Translations under genes and position numbers: made by a program
The notes under the pieces: generated by a model
Told to the model about the DNA's origin: nothing
Database searches by the model: none
What the model saw: only the letters and a program-made list of their open reading frames with translations
Source of the DNA: Pseudomonas reinekei
Lineage (GTDB): Bacteria; Pseudomonadota; Gammaproteobacteria; Pseudomonadales; Pseudomonadaceae
Direction of reading: 5' to 3'
Assembly: GCF_001945365.1 (NCBI RefSeq)
Contig: NZ_MSTQ01000002.1
Location: 124,001 to 188,000 of the forward strand
Length of the DNA stretch: 64,000 bases
Part shown: positions 45,501 to 53,124 of the stretch, one piece after another
How the letters are laid out: every line of letters begins with the position of its first letter
Position numbering within the stretch: position 1 is the first letter of the stretch

Positions 45501-47406
45501 GCTTGAGTTGATCAAGACGGCTGGCTCCGCCGCCGTCAAAACCCTGGGTCTGTATTTAATCAGTCCCGGTGCCGGTAAACAGGGGCCACACGTTCTGTAT
45601 GCGCCTTATTTTCCAGGTCCGGTTTTCAGCGAATTCGAGAACGAGGCCAGTGTTGTTGCGGCGATCAATACCCCGGGGGCGTTCCAGGATCTTGTTATTC
45701 GACGATTCCCTGATAACCAACAGTCGACCTTCAGTAATCTGCTCAAGAGCACGGTCGGCCAAGTGAGCGCAATCACCCTGGCCTCCTCTCCCATTGACGG
45801 CAACCTGCTGGGGCGTTTGTACAACGACAACGCCAGTCTTGTGGAACAGATGCTCGGCAGTCGATCAAAGGCAACGGGCCAGTCCGATTGGGAGGCCGTC
45901 AAACACCTGTTCAGCTCCGGGATCAAGCTGGCTTCCGGGCTGCTGCCGGGCAAACTCGGCTACCTGCAGTTTTTATGGCAAAGCTTCAAGGACTTCGAAG
46001 CCTCCGCCGAAGCGTTGCAGGATCACCATTGGACACGGGCCATGCAGGAATTCATTGCCGGCGCGGCGCAGATGGTCTCACTGGGGCGATTGTCGCTGGA
46101 AGACGAACTCGTGACATCGCAGGCCACGAGCGCAACAGAGCCGGTCGCAACCCCGGTGACGCAACCGCAATGGTCTGAGTTGAAACTGACGGCGCCATTA
46201 CGCACGTCGTTGCAATCCTTTGAAACGCCGACCGTCGACTTGAAAGACCTGACCCGGAATGCAAACGATGGCACCTACCTCGATGCGGTCAGTCAACATC
46301 GTTACGCGCCTGTCGCCGGCAAGGTTTATCGGGTGGCCAGACCCGGTGCGGTGTGGCAAATCCTCAACGCTGAACAGAATGGACCTACGCTCGCAACCAC
46401 GTCGACAAAGCAAATGGTCATCGACCCCGATGTGCACACCGTGCACTACGGAAAAGCCCTGTCAAAAATGCGTAATGAGTACGTCACCAGCCACGAAGTC
46501 AACCGGGTTTTGAACATCGAAGCGCGCGGCATGGAAGCCATCCGCGCCCACCACCCGGAAAAGGCGCGCATGATTGTGCAAGCCATCGACATGGCGCGCT
46601 ATTACGCCTTCAACAGCCTGCACAATCTGGCGCAGCAAAGAAAGCTCACCCGCGGCACGCGACTGGACGGCTTCCTCAAACGTTTTTTCGATGTCAGCAG
46701 CGTCGACGCGGCCCTGCTCGACAAAATCAAGCAGACCATCCTGCCCATCTGCACAGCGCTGGTGGATCCGGATGAAGACCTGATGAACACCGATCGTTTT
46801 GTCGTCGGATCGAGCAAATACCCGCAAGCCAACATGATCGCGTTCGTCGTCGAGCGTGATTCAAAGAAAAATGTGCATTTCACCGAGAGATTCTTTGATC
46901 AGCAACTCGACTGGTACAAGTCTTGTCTGACAGAACCCTTCAATGTCGATGGCCACAGCCAGGCAGCCACGCTGATCCATGAGTTTTCTCACCTTTTCTC
47001 AAAAACCGTGGATATAGCGACCCTGGAGGCCAGGCGTCCTTTCAGTGACCTGGTCGCCCCCATCACTGGTTATGGCCATGCAATGAAGCAAAGCCAGGTG
47101 GATTTTCAGCGCGAAGCTTTGTCCCTGCTGACGCCAAAGGAAGAACTGTTCGCGCGTTGGGACAGCGACTTGCAGTCATGGTTGAGCCTGGACTCGATCC
47201 CGGGCTCGACGCACATTGGCAAAGAAATACTCAAGGTCACCGGCACCACGACCATGGCAGCCGCCCGCGATGCGTTTTTCAACCCGAACAACGCTGAAAA
47301 ACGCGTCGACGTCATTTTGCGCAATGCCGACTCGATTGCCTTTCTGATCTGTGAGATGGGCCGGCAACTGGACCCGGTGCCGGGTGCATCCACTTCATCG
47401 GCCTGA
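42580..47406 (+). CDS. Dermonecrotic-toxin-like giant protein with putative C-terminal zinc metallopeptidase
   Basis: 1608 residues, no signal peptide or long hydrophobic segment. The N-terminal three quarters resemble Pseudomonas 'dermonecrotic toxin domain' (DUF6543-type) proteins, which usually form the delivery part of large effectors. A short module recurs four times: a strand ending V-x-Y/W-T/A-P then G-hh-x-F (residues 86-101, about 370-390, 645-662, 1000-1020). The final region (about 1290-1595) has a zinc motif HEFSH at 1467-1471, a KTVD 4 residues on, and NADS-IAF at 1582-1588, together recalling aspzincin (M35) peptidases. It lies alone behind a hairpin leader and before a strong terminator. 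Secretion route unknown; no secretion-system gene is adjacent. Effector role is inferred. Confidence 0.75.
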   Translation: MPTPPARLFFPQALKSPGRWAELGKTHGLTQRDFQWLGHVELASHSLRSEQSPPMIAEKILLTTADEVPVPLAGSFVLSPTPETSGVIVYTPYGGIQKFYSRSALTEQLAQTLKDANEDDDLLALMSLAARKSLAASDNIRVTYDVIEGDIFDDQREVVAGNQQLNLQAMLIELAALPTLASLLDGIIDELLQPMFPGLDQSKTQVNFYTVIVSDNADTDREPTRRWDSSMSLRGAVLQYYRHQRWPIGQDREFTHPKRTPASTDQQHWETAIKSASSKLLPLLFQRLESYWDAPAAHDGASRRAFFSRAIAEQARAEILLKRETQIISPEQSQALQTLFEKTAHSTRRPTLETVRLWEQQAHYVELAGSLMISHANAFLYTPTQGLQVLKDYPDLKATLLSKFSAGGHEDELYGLLSLDERNRFIGFDQPHVSGEVIYGPIFAVLFEAIITKQRQNIEYALQVFRHSDGTVNIHALFDKALDIRSMISERMLSLDAHGRWGTRPVVVGNQQPSAVRADTAAAYVKTFGDIEALINADFAAQPLTSLAMQRVYLEKMAPRLAHSLSVGIRGEASLRVLDASLRAAEKAIVDTVLNSDHPDRHHRLALNGFRPDAYRLVLQCTGQKDVLPLANCVLLTERGGLDNQHSGRVILWTPAAGLEVFDSLNRAKQTLNRRLLDAHKRLELLENLAPSRRQFHQHYAINSLRLIEGNVLQHLSQSSIEHFLDACEHIRSRELTHAKQNKALNELAKRAIDTNLRRASRIAKAISRQQSLPAWLGMAPIEDQQLHIELLEQYRNSVTDDKDYLHGLQTLSDYTHDRLKSLLASRFPEHSLSPDDIEITPNLALVGPARTLTEFVLNHINIAQGTGFKITSTTHKILPEGLNQHAIQQLLLSLNIDSDFAKSVFDKLTGTDAEVRKLRFARQLPWQLLQHAHALKLQQRLSTPAFDLISQVLDMPDALARASVKGAHAIVRPLELIKTAGSAAVKTLGLYLISPGAGKQGPHVLYAPYFPGPVFSEFENEASVVAAINTPGAFQDLVIRRFPDNQQSTFSNLLKSTVGQVSAITLASSPIDGNLLGRLYNDNASLVEQMLGSRSKATGQSDWEAVKHLFSSGIKLASGLLPGKLGYLQFLWQSFKDFEASAEALQDHHWTRAMQEFIAGAAQMVSLGRLSLEDELVTSQATSATEPVATPVTQPQWSELKLTAPLRTSLQSFETPTVDLKDLTRNANDGTYLDAVSQHRYAPVAGKVYRVARPGAVWQILNAEQNGPTLATTSTKQMVIDPDVHTVHYGKALSKMRNEYVTSHEVNRVLNIEARGMEAIRAHHPEKARMIVQAIDMARYYAFNSLHNLAQQRKLTRGTRLDGFLKRFFDVSSVDAALLDKIKQTILPICTALVDPDEDLMNTDRFVVGSSKYPQANMIAFVVERDSKKNVHFTERFFDQQLDWYKSCLTEPFNVDGHSQAATLIHEFSHLFSKTVDIATLEARRPFSDLVAPITGYGHAMKQSQVDFQREALSLLTPKEELFARWDSDLQSWLSLDSIPGSTHIGKEILKVTGTTTMAAARDAFFNPNNAEKRVDVILRNADSIAFLICEMGRQLDPVPGASTSSA

Positions 47407-47418
47407 GCGTGCTGAAAA

Positions 47419-47457
47419 CATGCGCAGATCCGTTGATCTGCGCATGAAAGTTTTTTT
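47419..47457 (+). terminator. Intrinsic terminator of the toxin gene
   Basis: catgcgcagatc (47419-47430), loop cgtt, gatctgcgcatg (47435-47446): perfect 12-bp stem followed by aaagttttttt. Confidence 0.92.
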
Positions 47458-47602
47458 CACACTGGCAATGAATACACCTCGGCAATGCGCTGTTCACAGC
47501 CTGTTCCAATAAAAATAAATACACTTTGATGGGTAATTGCCATGACCGATGTTCTCGCCGCGTTCCACCCAAGGTTAGAATGCGGGAAATCAGGATGAGT
47601 CA

Positions 47603-48607
47603 ATGACCGACAATTCTCTCTCGCAAGCCGAATATGACGCTATCACCGATGCCGCCGCGCACTGGTGCATGCGTCTGCACGCCGAAGACTGCACCGCGCA
47701 GGAGCGTCTGGCGTTCGAGCAGTGGCTGGATGCTCACCCGCTTCATGCGTTCGAGTACGAGGCCATGCAGGAAATCTGGGATGTCGCCGGCGATTTGCCT
47801 CGTCCGGAACCCGTCGTCGTGCCGAAGGTGGCGATTAAACCGCGGACACCGTGGCGCACCTTCGGCATGGCCGCTGCCGTTTGTGCGCTGGCGCTGCCAC
47901 TGGCGGCCTACAGCGGCTGGAACCTGGGATGGCTGCCCAACGCGTACCAGCACTTCGAAGCGACCAATAACGTGCGCCAGGTCACCCTGGATGACGGCAG
48001 TAAAGTCGAACTGAACCTGGGCAGCGAGCTGGTCTACAGCAATTACAAGGATCATCGGCAGGTCACCCTGAAAAAAGGCGAGGCGTTTTTCAGCGTCAGC
48101 CACGACAGCAGGCACCCATTCGTCGTCAAGGCGGCCGAAGGCAAGATCCGCGTCACCGGCACCCAATTCAACGTCTGGATGTATGAGGATCAGGTGAAAG
48201 TGAACCTGATCGAAGGCTCGGTGCTGGTCAGCAGCAACGATGATTTGCCGGGGGACGGCTTGCGGCTCGGCCCGTCGATGCAGGCGAGCTATCGTCATGG
48301 CGACCACATTCCGCGAATCAGTCAGACCTACGACAATGACAATTCGCTGGCCTGGCTCAACGGCAAACTGGTACTCGATGACCTGGCGCTGAACGATGCA
48401 CTGCCATTGATCAACCGGTATCTGGAAACCCCGTTGATGGTTGCCGACCACAGCACTGGCGCGATCCGCATCGGTGGCATTTACAACATCAAGGAACTCA
48501 ACACCCTGGTAGCGACCCTGCCCAAGGTGCTGCCGGTCTATCTGACCCGCAACAAAGCGGGCAATCCGGTCCTCAACTCGATCCCGCAACAACCACCGAA
48601 AAGCTGA
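47603..48607 (+). CDS. FecR/FpvR-like anti-sigma regulator without adjacent sigma gene
   Basis: 334-residue cell-surface-signalling regulator. N-terminal anti-sigma domain (about 10-62: ITDAAAHWCMRLHAED... HAFEYEAMQEIW), one membrane helix (about 86-104), then a periplasmic FecR domain (about 115-212: DDGSKVELNLGS, KKGEAFFSV, GTQFNVW) and an STN-like end (about 245-330). Normally an ECF sigma gene (fecI type) lies just upstream; here there is only 146 bases after the toxin terminator. With pvdQ convergent downstream it may be the FpvR homologue that restrains PvdS/FpvI (inference from PAO1 synteny). AGGATGAG precedes the ATG. Confidence 0.85.
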   Translation: MTDNSLSQAEYDAITDAAAHWCMRLHAEDCTAQERLAFEQWLDAHPLHAFEYEAMQEIWDVAGDLPRPEPVVVPKVAIKPRTPWRTFGMAAAVCALALPLAAYSGWNLGWLPNAYQHFEATNNVRQVTLDDGSKVELNLGSELVYSNYKDHRQVTLKKGEAFFSVSHDSRHPFVVKAAEGKIRVTGTQFNVWMYEDQVKVNLIEGSVLVSSNDDLPGDGLRLGPSMQASYRHGDHIPRISQTYDNDNSLAWLNGKLVLDDLALNDALPLINRYLETPLMVADHSTGAIRIGGIYNIKELNTLVATLPKVLPVYLTRNKAGNPVLNSIPQQPPKS

Positions 48608-48637
48608 AAGGCCGCGACCCTTGCGGGGCGCGGCCTT
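48608..48637. terminator. Hairpin between convergent fecR-like gene and pvdQ
   Basis: aaggccgcg (48608-48616) and cgcggcctt (48629-48637) form a 9-bp perfect stem; cttttatt follows on the plus strand. Confidence 0.8.
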
Positions 48638-48667
48638 CTTTTATTGCTGCAGCAAAGTCTGCTGTGT

Positions 48668-51013
48668 TTATTGGGCAACTACCTTCCCGGCTTTTTTATC
48701 CTGCTCGCGAATTGTCCGGGCCTGATACTGCGGATCAGCCTTGATCTGTTGCTCGGTGAACGGCAGCACACTCAGTTGCTTGCTGGAAAATGCCTCGGTC
48801 TGGTCCCGGGAATACCTTGAAGTCGGATCACTGGACAGTGAGAACGCCAGCAATCCCTTGGCCTGCGGTCCTTTTTCATCGAACGTCACCACTTGCAAAT
48901 AGCTGGTACCGCTGACGACTTCACGCTTGCCGTCGCTTCTGGGCACGCTCTGGATCGCGTTATAGACGCCCAGTGTGCCCGGCCCACCGTGAATTGGCGT
49001 TTGCTGGCCACCGCTGCTGACGACCTGAATATCGCCCCAGCGACTGTCCTGCGTCAGACCGGATGACTTGACCTGTTCGACCGAGGCCAACATCGCCTGC
49101 CGCAGCGCTTGCGCCACGGGCGGACGATCGATCGCCAGCCCCCGTGGTGTGTGCTGCGGGTCCTTGGCATCGAACGCTACACGCCAGATTGCCGACGCTT
49201 GCTCAAGAGACGCCATGACATTCTGAAAATGCACAAAGCCCAGGCCGCTGTCGAGATTTGCCTTGCGATCCCAAGCCTTGAGACCGGCGCACAGCGGTGC
49301 CAGCGTTTGCGCATCGGCCCCCAGATCGGCCGCGCAGAATTGCAGGAGGTCGGGCATGACTTGTGCCGCCTGATAGACCTGATCATCCATCACCATGTGC
49401 TGCAGGTCCGCCGCGCCAAGGGTGCCCGCCTTGGTCAGTGTGTTCAATCGGTCCAGGGCGAAACGCGAACGCAGGCCCAATGGTTGGCTGTCCTGGCTGA
49501 TCAGCGGCGAAAAACCGGTCAAGGGTTGCGACGGATTGGCCATCCATGCCGAATCATTGGAATGCTGAACAAAGTCCTTACGCAACAGTTGCGGCAGTTT
49601 GTCCGCCGCATAAATGCCCTTTTGCGCGGCCTGCGGGTCGATGTCCCAGGCGCAAGCACTGTTGGACCCATCGAGAACGATCATTTGCAGGCTGATGCGC
49701 GGATCGCTGCACTGCGCCAGCTTCTCGGCGCTGACGTTAGGCACGACCGACAGATTCATATAGAGCGTTTGCCCCTTGTCGTCCGCCGCCAGCGTGTTGA
49801 CCCAAGGGATGCCCTGGATCGCGTGGACGCTGTCCTGAAACGCTTCAAGGCTGCCGGCGCGATTCATCGCGTACCACTGCGTCAACACCCGATCGTTTTC
49901 CAGGTTGGCGTCACGCAAGCTGTAGGCATACTGGTTGTTCCAGTCCAGCTTGCCGGGCCACTGCACGATCGGACCGAACTGTGAGCTGTACACCACCTGG
50001 GAAATGGCCTTGACCGTACCATCCGACTGCTTCACGTCGACCGTCAGCGTTTGCTTGTGCATCGGCAGCGACTTGCCGTCGACCGTATAGCGCGTCGAAT
50101 CCTTTGGATCGAGTTGCAGGCGATACAGGGTGAAATGCTTGGACGAGTCCACGGTGTGGGTCCAGGCCAAGTGCTGGTTGAAGCCGATATTGATCAACGG
50201 CAGCCCCGGCAAAGCGGCGCCCATCACATCCAGTTTGCCGGGAATGGTCAGGTGCATCTGATAAAAACGCATGCCGCCGACCCACGGGAAATGAGGGTTG
50301 GCCAACAACATGCCGCGGCCATTGAAGGAACGATCGCTGCCCACGGCCACCGCATTACTGCCGCGATCGAGGGCAAAACGCTGGATGCGCGCAGCGGCCA
50401 GTTGATAGGACCTTTGATTCCCGGCATGGCCGGCAAGGGTGGCCGGAGGCGTCGCACCCGCCAGCGCTTCGGCAAACTGCCCGACACCGCCTTCGACCAA
50501 CAAACGGCGGGTCAACTTGACCAGATCCGTGGTGGAGATATCACGCACCCAGTCGCCCTGACATTGCGCCGGCAGTCCCTGCTCCCGACGCTCCGTCAGG
50601 GAACGGTTGTAGCCGGCCACATAACCTTCCATAAGCTCGCGCACGTCGGGGGGTTGAGCCTGCCAGAATCCGTTGACGGCCTCCGGGGTGTTCAACCATT
50701 TGAAAAACAAGTCGCTGACCAGGTTTTCACGCTCTTCCACCGTAAACAGGTCCGGGCCGAAATAACGCGACCGTTGACCGTTCACCGTGACGATCTCATT
50801 GGCCAACAAACACAGGTTATCCTGAGCATAGGCATAGCCGATGCCGTAACCGAGCCCGCGCTCGTCCTGCGCACGAATGTGCGGGACGCCGAAACTGGTC
50901 CGACGGATCTCGGCACTCGCCTGCTCCGGCTGACTGCGCGCATTCGCCGCAAGACTCAGCCCGACAAACAAACCCGCCAGGCTCAACCTGGTTAACTGGC
51001 TGGAAATAATCAC
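48668..51013 (-). CDS. pvdQ: PvdQ, pyoverdine-maturation / acyl-homoserine lactone acylase
   Basis: Periplasmic Ntn-hydrolase that removes the fatty acyl chain from the pyoverdine precursor and can cleave long-chain acyl-homoserine lactones. A GTG start at 51013 with AGGAG gives 781 residues (PAO1 enzyme 762). Signal peptide to about ANA (residue 25). The sequence follows PvdQ throughout: SFGVPHIRAQDERGLGYGIG, LVEGGVGQFAEAL, and the self-cleavage site G218-S219 in LDRGSNAVAVGS, where S219 becomes the nucleophile. NSNDSAWMANP supplies the oxyanion Asn. It is divergent from the Fur-like gene, as in PAO1. Confidence 0.95.
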   Translation of the reverse strand: MIISSQLTRLSLAGLFVGLSLAANARSQPEQASAEIRRTSFGVPHIRAQDERGLGYGIGYAYAQDNLCLLANEIVTVNGQRSRYFGPDLFTVEERENLVSDLFFKWLNTPEAVNGFWQAQPPDVRELMEGYVAGYNRSLTERREQGLPAQCQGDWVRDISTTDLVKLTRRLLVEGGVGQFAEALAGATPPATLAGHAGNQRSYQLAAARIQRFALDRGSNAVAVGSDRSFNGRGMLLANPHFPWVGGMRFYQMHLTIPGKLDVMGAALPGLPLINIGFNQHLAWTHTVDSSKHFTLYRLQLDPKDSTRYTVDGKSLPMHKQTLTVDVKQSDGTVKAISQVVYSSQFGPIVQWPGKLDWNNQYAYSLRDANLENDRVLTQWYAMNRAGSLEAFQDSVHAIQGIPWVNTLAADDKGQTLYMNLSVVPNVSAEKLAQCSDPRISLQMIVLDGSNSACAWDIDPQAAQKGIYAADKLPQLLRKDFVQHSNDSAWMANPSQPLTGFSPLISQDSQPLGLRSRFALDRLNTLTKAGTLGAADLQHMVMDDQVYQAAQVMPDLLQFCAADLGADAQTLAPLCAGLKAWDRKANLDSGLGFVHFQNVMASLEQASAIWRVAFDAKDPQHTPRGLAIDRPPVAQALRQAMLASVEQVKSSGLTQDSRWGDIQVVSSGGQQTPIHGGPGTLGVYNAIQSVPRSDGKREVVSGTSYLQVVTFDEKGPQAKGLLAFSLSSDPTSRYSRDQTEAFSSKQLSVLPFTEQQIKADPQYQARTIREQDKKAGKVVAQ

Positions 51014-51084
51014 ACTCGCTCCTGATCGAAAAACGATGGTCACAGCTCTGCGTACTGACACGCAGGCCGCGCATCCTTTTAAGA

Positions 51085-51108
51085 ACGAAGCAAACGACAA
51101 ATATTTAG
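51085..51108 (-). promoter_or_regulatory. Candidate iron-starvation (PvdS-type) promoter of pvdQ
   Basis: On the minus strand CTAAAT (51108-51103) is followed by 15 bases and CGT (51087-51085). The usual PvdS box is TAAAT-N16/17-CGT, so the spacer is one base short. It lies 72 bases upstream of the pvdQ start, inside the divergent intergenic region. Confidence 0.45.
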
Positions 51109-51264
51109 GGGATTGAACCGCCATTGACAGGCGTCTGACAGACCGGTGACGTAATGACGACGAAATTTCTACATTCAAGTCTTCATGATTCGAGTCGCCC
51201 ATACGTCTTGTTATGTAAGAGCGCCCCATTTTTCCTGATCAGGCTCTGAAAAGGAGTTTTTGCA

Positions 51265-51636
51265 ATGTACAACTCGCATCTGCCAACGGACGGCAGCAAC
51301 GCGCCAAAGGGTACCTCCATTGGGGTCGGTGTTTTCGACCAGCGTACCGAGCGCCATGGCAACGAGCGGATTCGCTTCCTGCTCAAAAGCTTTGGCTTGC
51401 GAACCAGTCTGATTCGCCTGAAAGTCATCGACGCCCTTCTGACAGCTGCCGAAAGCGAGCGCAGCCTTGGCGTGCGCGGCGTGCACAGTCATCTGCTGGA
51501 CTTGGATATTCCCCTGTCCTTTCTGAGCGTGCGCGAAGTGTTGAGGCGTCTGTGCAGCGAAGGCGTGATTGTCCTCAACCCGGACAAAAGCTACAGCCTC
51601 GACCCTCGGGCCGCTGCCGCGCTGCACATCGGTTGA
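51265..51636 (+). CDS. Fur-like regulatory protein (PA2384 type)
   Basis: 123-residue protein with a Fur-like winged-helix core (RIRFLLKSFGLRTSLIRLKVIDALL ... FLSVREVLRRLCSEGVIVLNPDKSYSL, about 36-115) but without the His/Cys-rich dimer and metal domain, so it is a truncated Fur fold. Its place, divergent from pvdQ, is that of PA2384 in P. aeruginosa, a gene affecting iron-starvation responses. AAGGAG precedes the ATG. It may sense iron indirectly or act with another protein (inference). Confidence 0.78.
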   Translation: MYNSHLPTDGSNAPKGTSIGVGVFDQRTERHGNERIRFLLKSFGLRTSLIRLKVIDALLTAAESERSLGVRGVHSHLLDLDIPLSFLSVREVLRRLCSEGVIVLNPDKSYSLDPRAAAALHIG

Positions 51637-51661
51637 TCAAGCCTGGCCAGGGTCTCGCGAC

Positions 51662-51856
51662 TCAGGGCTTGACCTTGCGGCGCATCACGCCATTGACGAC
51701 CACCACGACCACCGCGACGCCAATGGCGATGTACTGAAACAGTTTTTCGCTGATGACGCCGGTGTTCTGCAAATACGAAAGGCCAAACATGATCCCCAGC
51801 ACCACCAGGGAGATCAGAATCGAATATTTCAAACGTTGCGACTGGGTCATTACCAT
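51662..51856 (-). CDS. Small two-helix membrane protein
   Basis: 64 residues: two hydrophobic helices (about 11-28 and 40-56) separated by a polar loop (LQNTGVISEKLFQ), ending in RRKVKP, which suggests both ends lie in the cytosol. The ATG is preceded by AGGAAATGG. No family recognised beyond its being a typical small inner-membrane protein. Convergent with the Fur-like gene. Confidence 0.6.
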   Translation of the reverse strand: MVMTQSQRLKYSILISLVVLGIMFGLSYLQNTGVISEKLFQYIAIGVAVVVVVVNGVMRRKVKP

Positions 51857-52161
51857 TTCCTGAATCTGAATAAATGCATCCGTTTTGTATCCGAATGCAT
51901 GCCAAGCCCTTACCGTTTTCCGGGGATGGGGCGCTGCAAACGGGGTCTCATGTTACAGCCGATGAAGCGTTTTGGCTTCACTGCCGCGTTTACCATGAGA
52001 AGTTGTAAATGTTGCTGGCGATAGCGCACTTGAGAACGCCATCGGCGGAAAGCCGGGCGTCTGCATCTTTTTGTATAACCCGGTAACAATGTCCCCTCTC
52101 ATCGCCAGGGAAACCGGTCAGAATGCGTTTTTTCGCTCTCAAACCCGAGACCCTTGCCAAC
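51857..52161. other. 305-base spacer before the DUF411 gene
   Basis: No gene supported apart from the 13-codon possible extension of the DUF411 gene (from 52123). A short symmetrical stretch near 51872-51900 has two atgcat boxes each next to atccg/tccg sequence and could be a regulator site. The rest is unremarkable. Confidence 0.4.
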
Positions 52162-52608
52162 ATGCGAACCCCTCTGCGTCTGGCTGCCTTGAGCGCCCTG
52201 TTCATTTCCTCCCTGGCCCAGGCCGCCGACCTGATCCCGATCGAAGTTCATCGCGACGCCAACTGCGGCTGCTGCAAAAAATGGATCACCCACCTGGAAG
52301 CCAATGGCTTCAAGGTCGAGGACCATGTCGAAGCCAACATGAGTGAGTTCAAGCAACAACATGGCGTCCCCCCGCGCCTGGCGTCCTGCCACACCGGTTT
52401 GATCAACGGCAAATTCGTCGAAGGCCATGTCCCTGCCGATCAGGTCATGGCCCTGAGCAAACGCGACGATCTGCTAGGCGTCGCAGCGCCCGGCATGCCC
52501 ATGGGTTCGCCCGGCATGGAGATGGACGGCATGAGCGATGCCTACCAAGTGATCGGCCTGAAAAAGGACGGTACGGACATGGTCGTGGCGGATTACCCGG
52601 CCCATTGA
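52162..52608 (+). CDS. DUF411 copper-type metal-binding protein
   Basis: 148 residues from ATG 52162; 13 more if the ATG at 52123 is used. Signal peptide ends LAQAA. The DUF411 core follows: HRDANCGCCKKW with C35, C37 and C38, then FKVEDHVEANM, and SCHTGLINGKFVEGHVP. A Met-rich tail (APGMPMGSPGMEMDGM, about 115-130) adds likely Cu(I) ligands. DUF411 proteins occur with copper-resistance genes; here none is adjacent. The stop overlaps the TTG start of the YqaA-type gene. Confidence 0.85.
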   Translation: MRTPLRLAALSALFISSLAQAADLIPIEVHRDANCGCCKKWITHLEANGFKVEDHVEANMSEFKQQHGVPPRLASCHTGLINGKFVEGHVPADQVMALSKRDDLLGVAAPGMPMGSPGMEMDGMSDAYQVIGLKKDGTDMVVADYPAH

Positions 52609-53042
52609 TTTTCGGCGCCTATATCAGTCTGTTCCTGGCGGCCTTCGGCGCCGCTACCCTGCTGCCTTTGCAGTCCGAAGCGCTGCTGGTGGGCTTGCTG
52701 CTCAGCGACAAGTATTGGCTTTGGGCATTGCTGGCGGTGGCGACTCTGGGCAATGTCCTCGGTTCGCTGGTGAACTGGTGGCTGGGGCGCGCCGTGGAGC
52801 GCTACCGTGACCGCAGGTGGTTTCCGGTCAGCCCTGCACATCTGGAAAAAGCCCGTCACCATTATCAGCGCTACGGGCATTGGTCGCTGCTGCTCAGTTG
52901 GGCGCCGATCATCGGTGACCCTCTGACCCTGGTGGCCGGCGTGATGCGTGAGCCCTTGGGGCGTTTCCTGCTGATCGTGACCCTGGCCAAGGGTGCCCGT
53001 TATGGCGCTGTCGCGCTGGCCACTTTGGGCTGGATGGGTTGA
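52605..53042 (+). CDS. YqaA/DedA-type membrane protein
   Basis: 145-residue protein of the VTT/DedA-related YqaA family. It opens IFGAYISLFLAAFGAATLLPLQSEALLVGLL and carries GNVLGSLVNWWLGR and YGHWSLLLSWAPIIGDPLTLVAGVMR, the conserved E/P/G pattern of YqaA. Three or four membrane segments. DedA-like proteins are proposed lipid or ion transport factors. It uses a TTG start overlapping the DUF411 stop (TTGA), so translation is coupled. Confidence 0.83.
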   Translation: MIFGAYISLFLAAFGAATLLPLQSEALLVGLLLSDKYWLWALLAVATLGNVLGSLVNWWLGRAVERYRDRRWFPVSPAHLEKARHHYQRYGHWSLLLSWAPIIGDPLTLVAGVMREPLGRFLLIVTLAKGARYGAVALATLGWMG

Positions 53043-53124
53043 ACCAAGTGGGACGGCGATTGCCTTGTTAATGTCGCCCTAATCATCCCGATCCAGCATC
53101 GATGGATTTTCAATGGAGTTCCCC

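Noticed and set aside
46978..46992. HEFSH as a metzincin site
   Set aside because: The metzincin form needs HExxHxxGxxH/D; here position 8 is Ser and position 11 is Val, so an aspzincin-like arrangement fits better.
42580..47406. Type VI or type III secretion locus around the toxin gene
   Set aside because: Neighbouring genes are dpkA, a FecR-like gene and pvdQ; no VgrG, PAAR, chaperone or immunity-type gene is adjacent.
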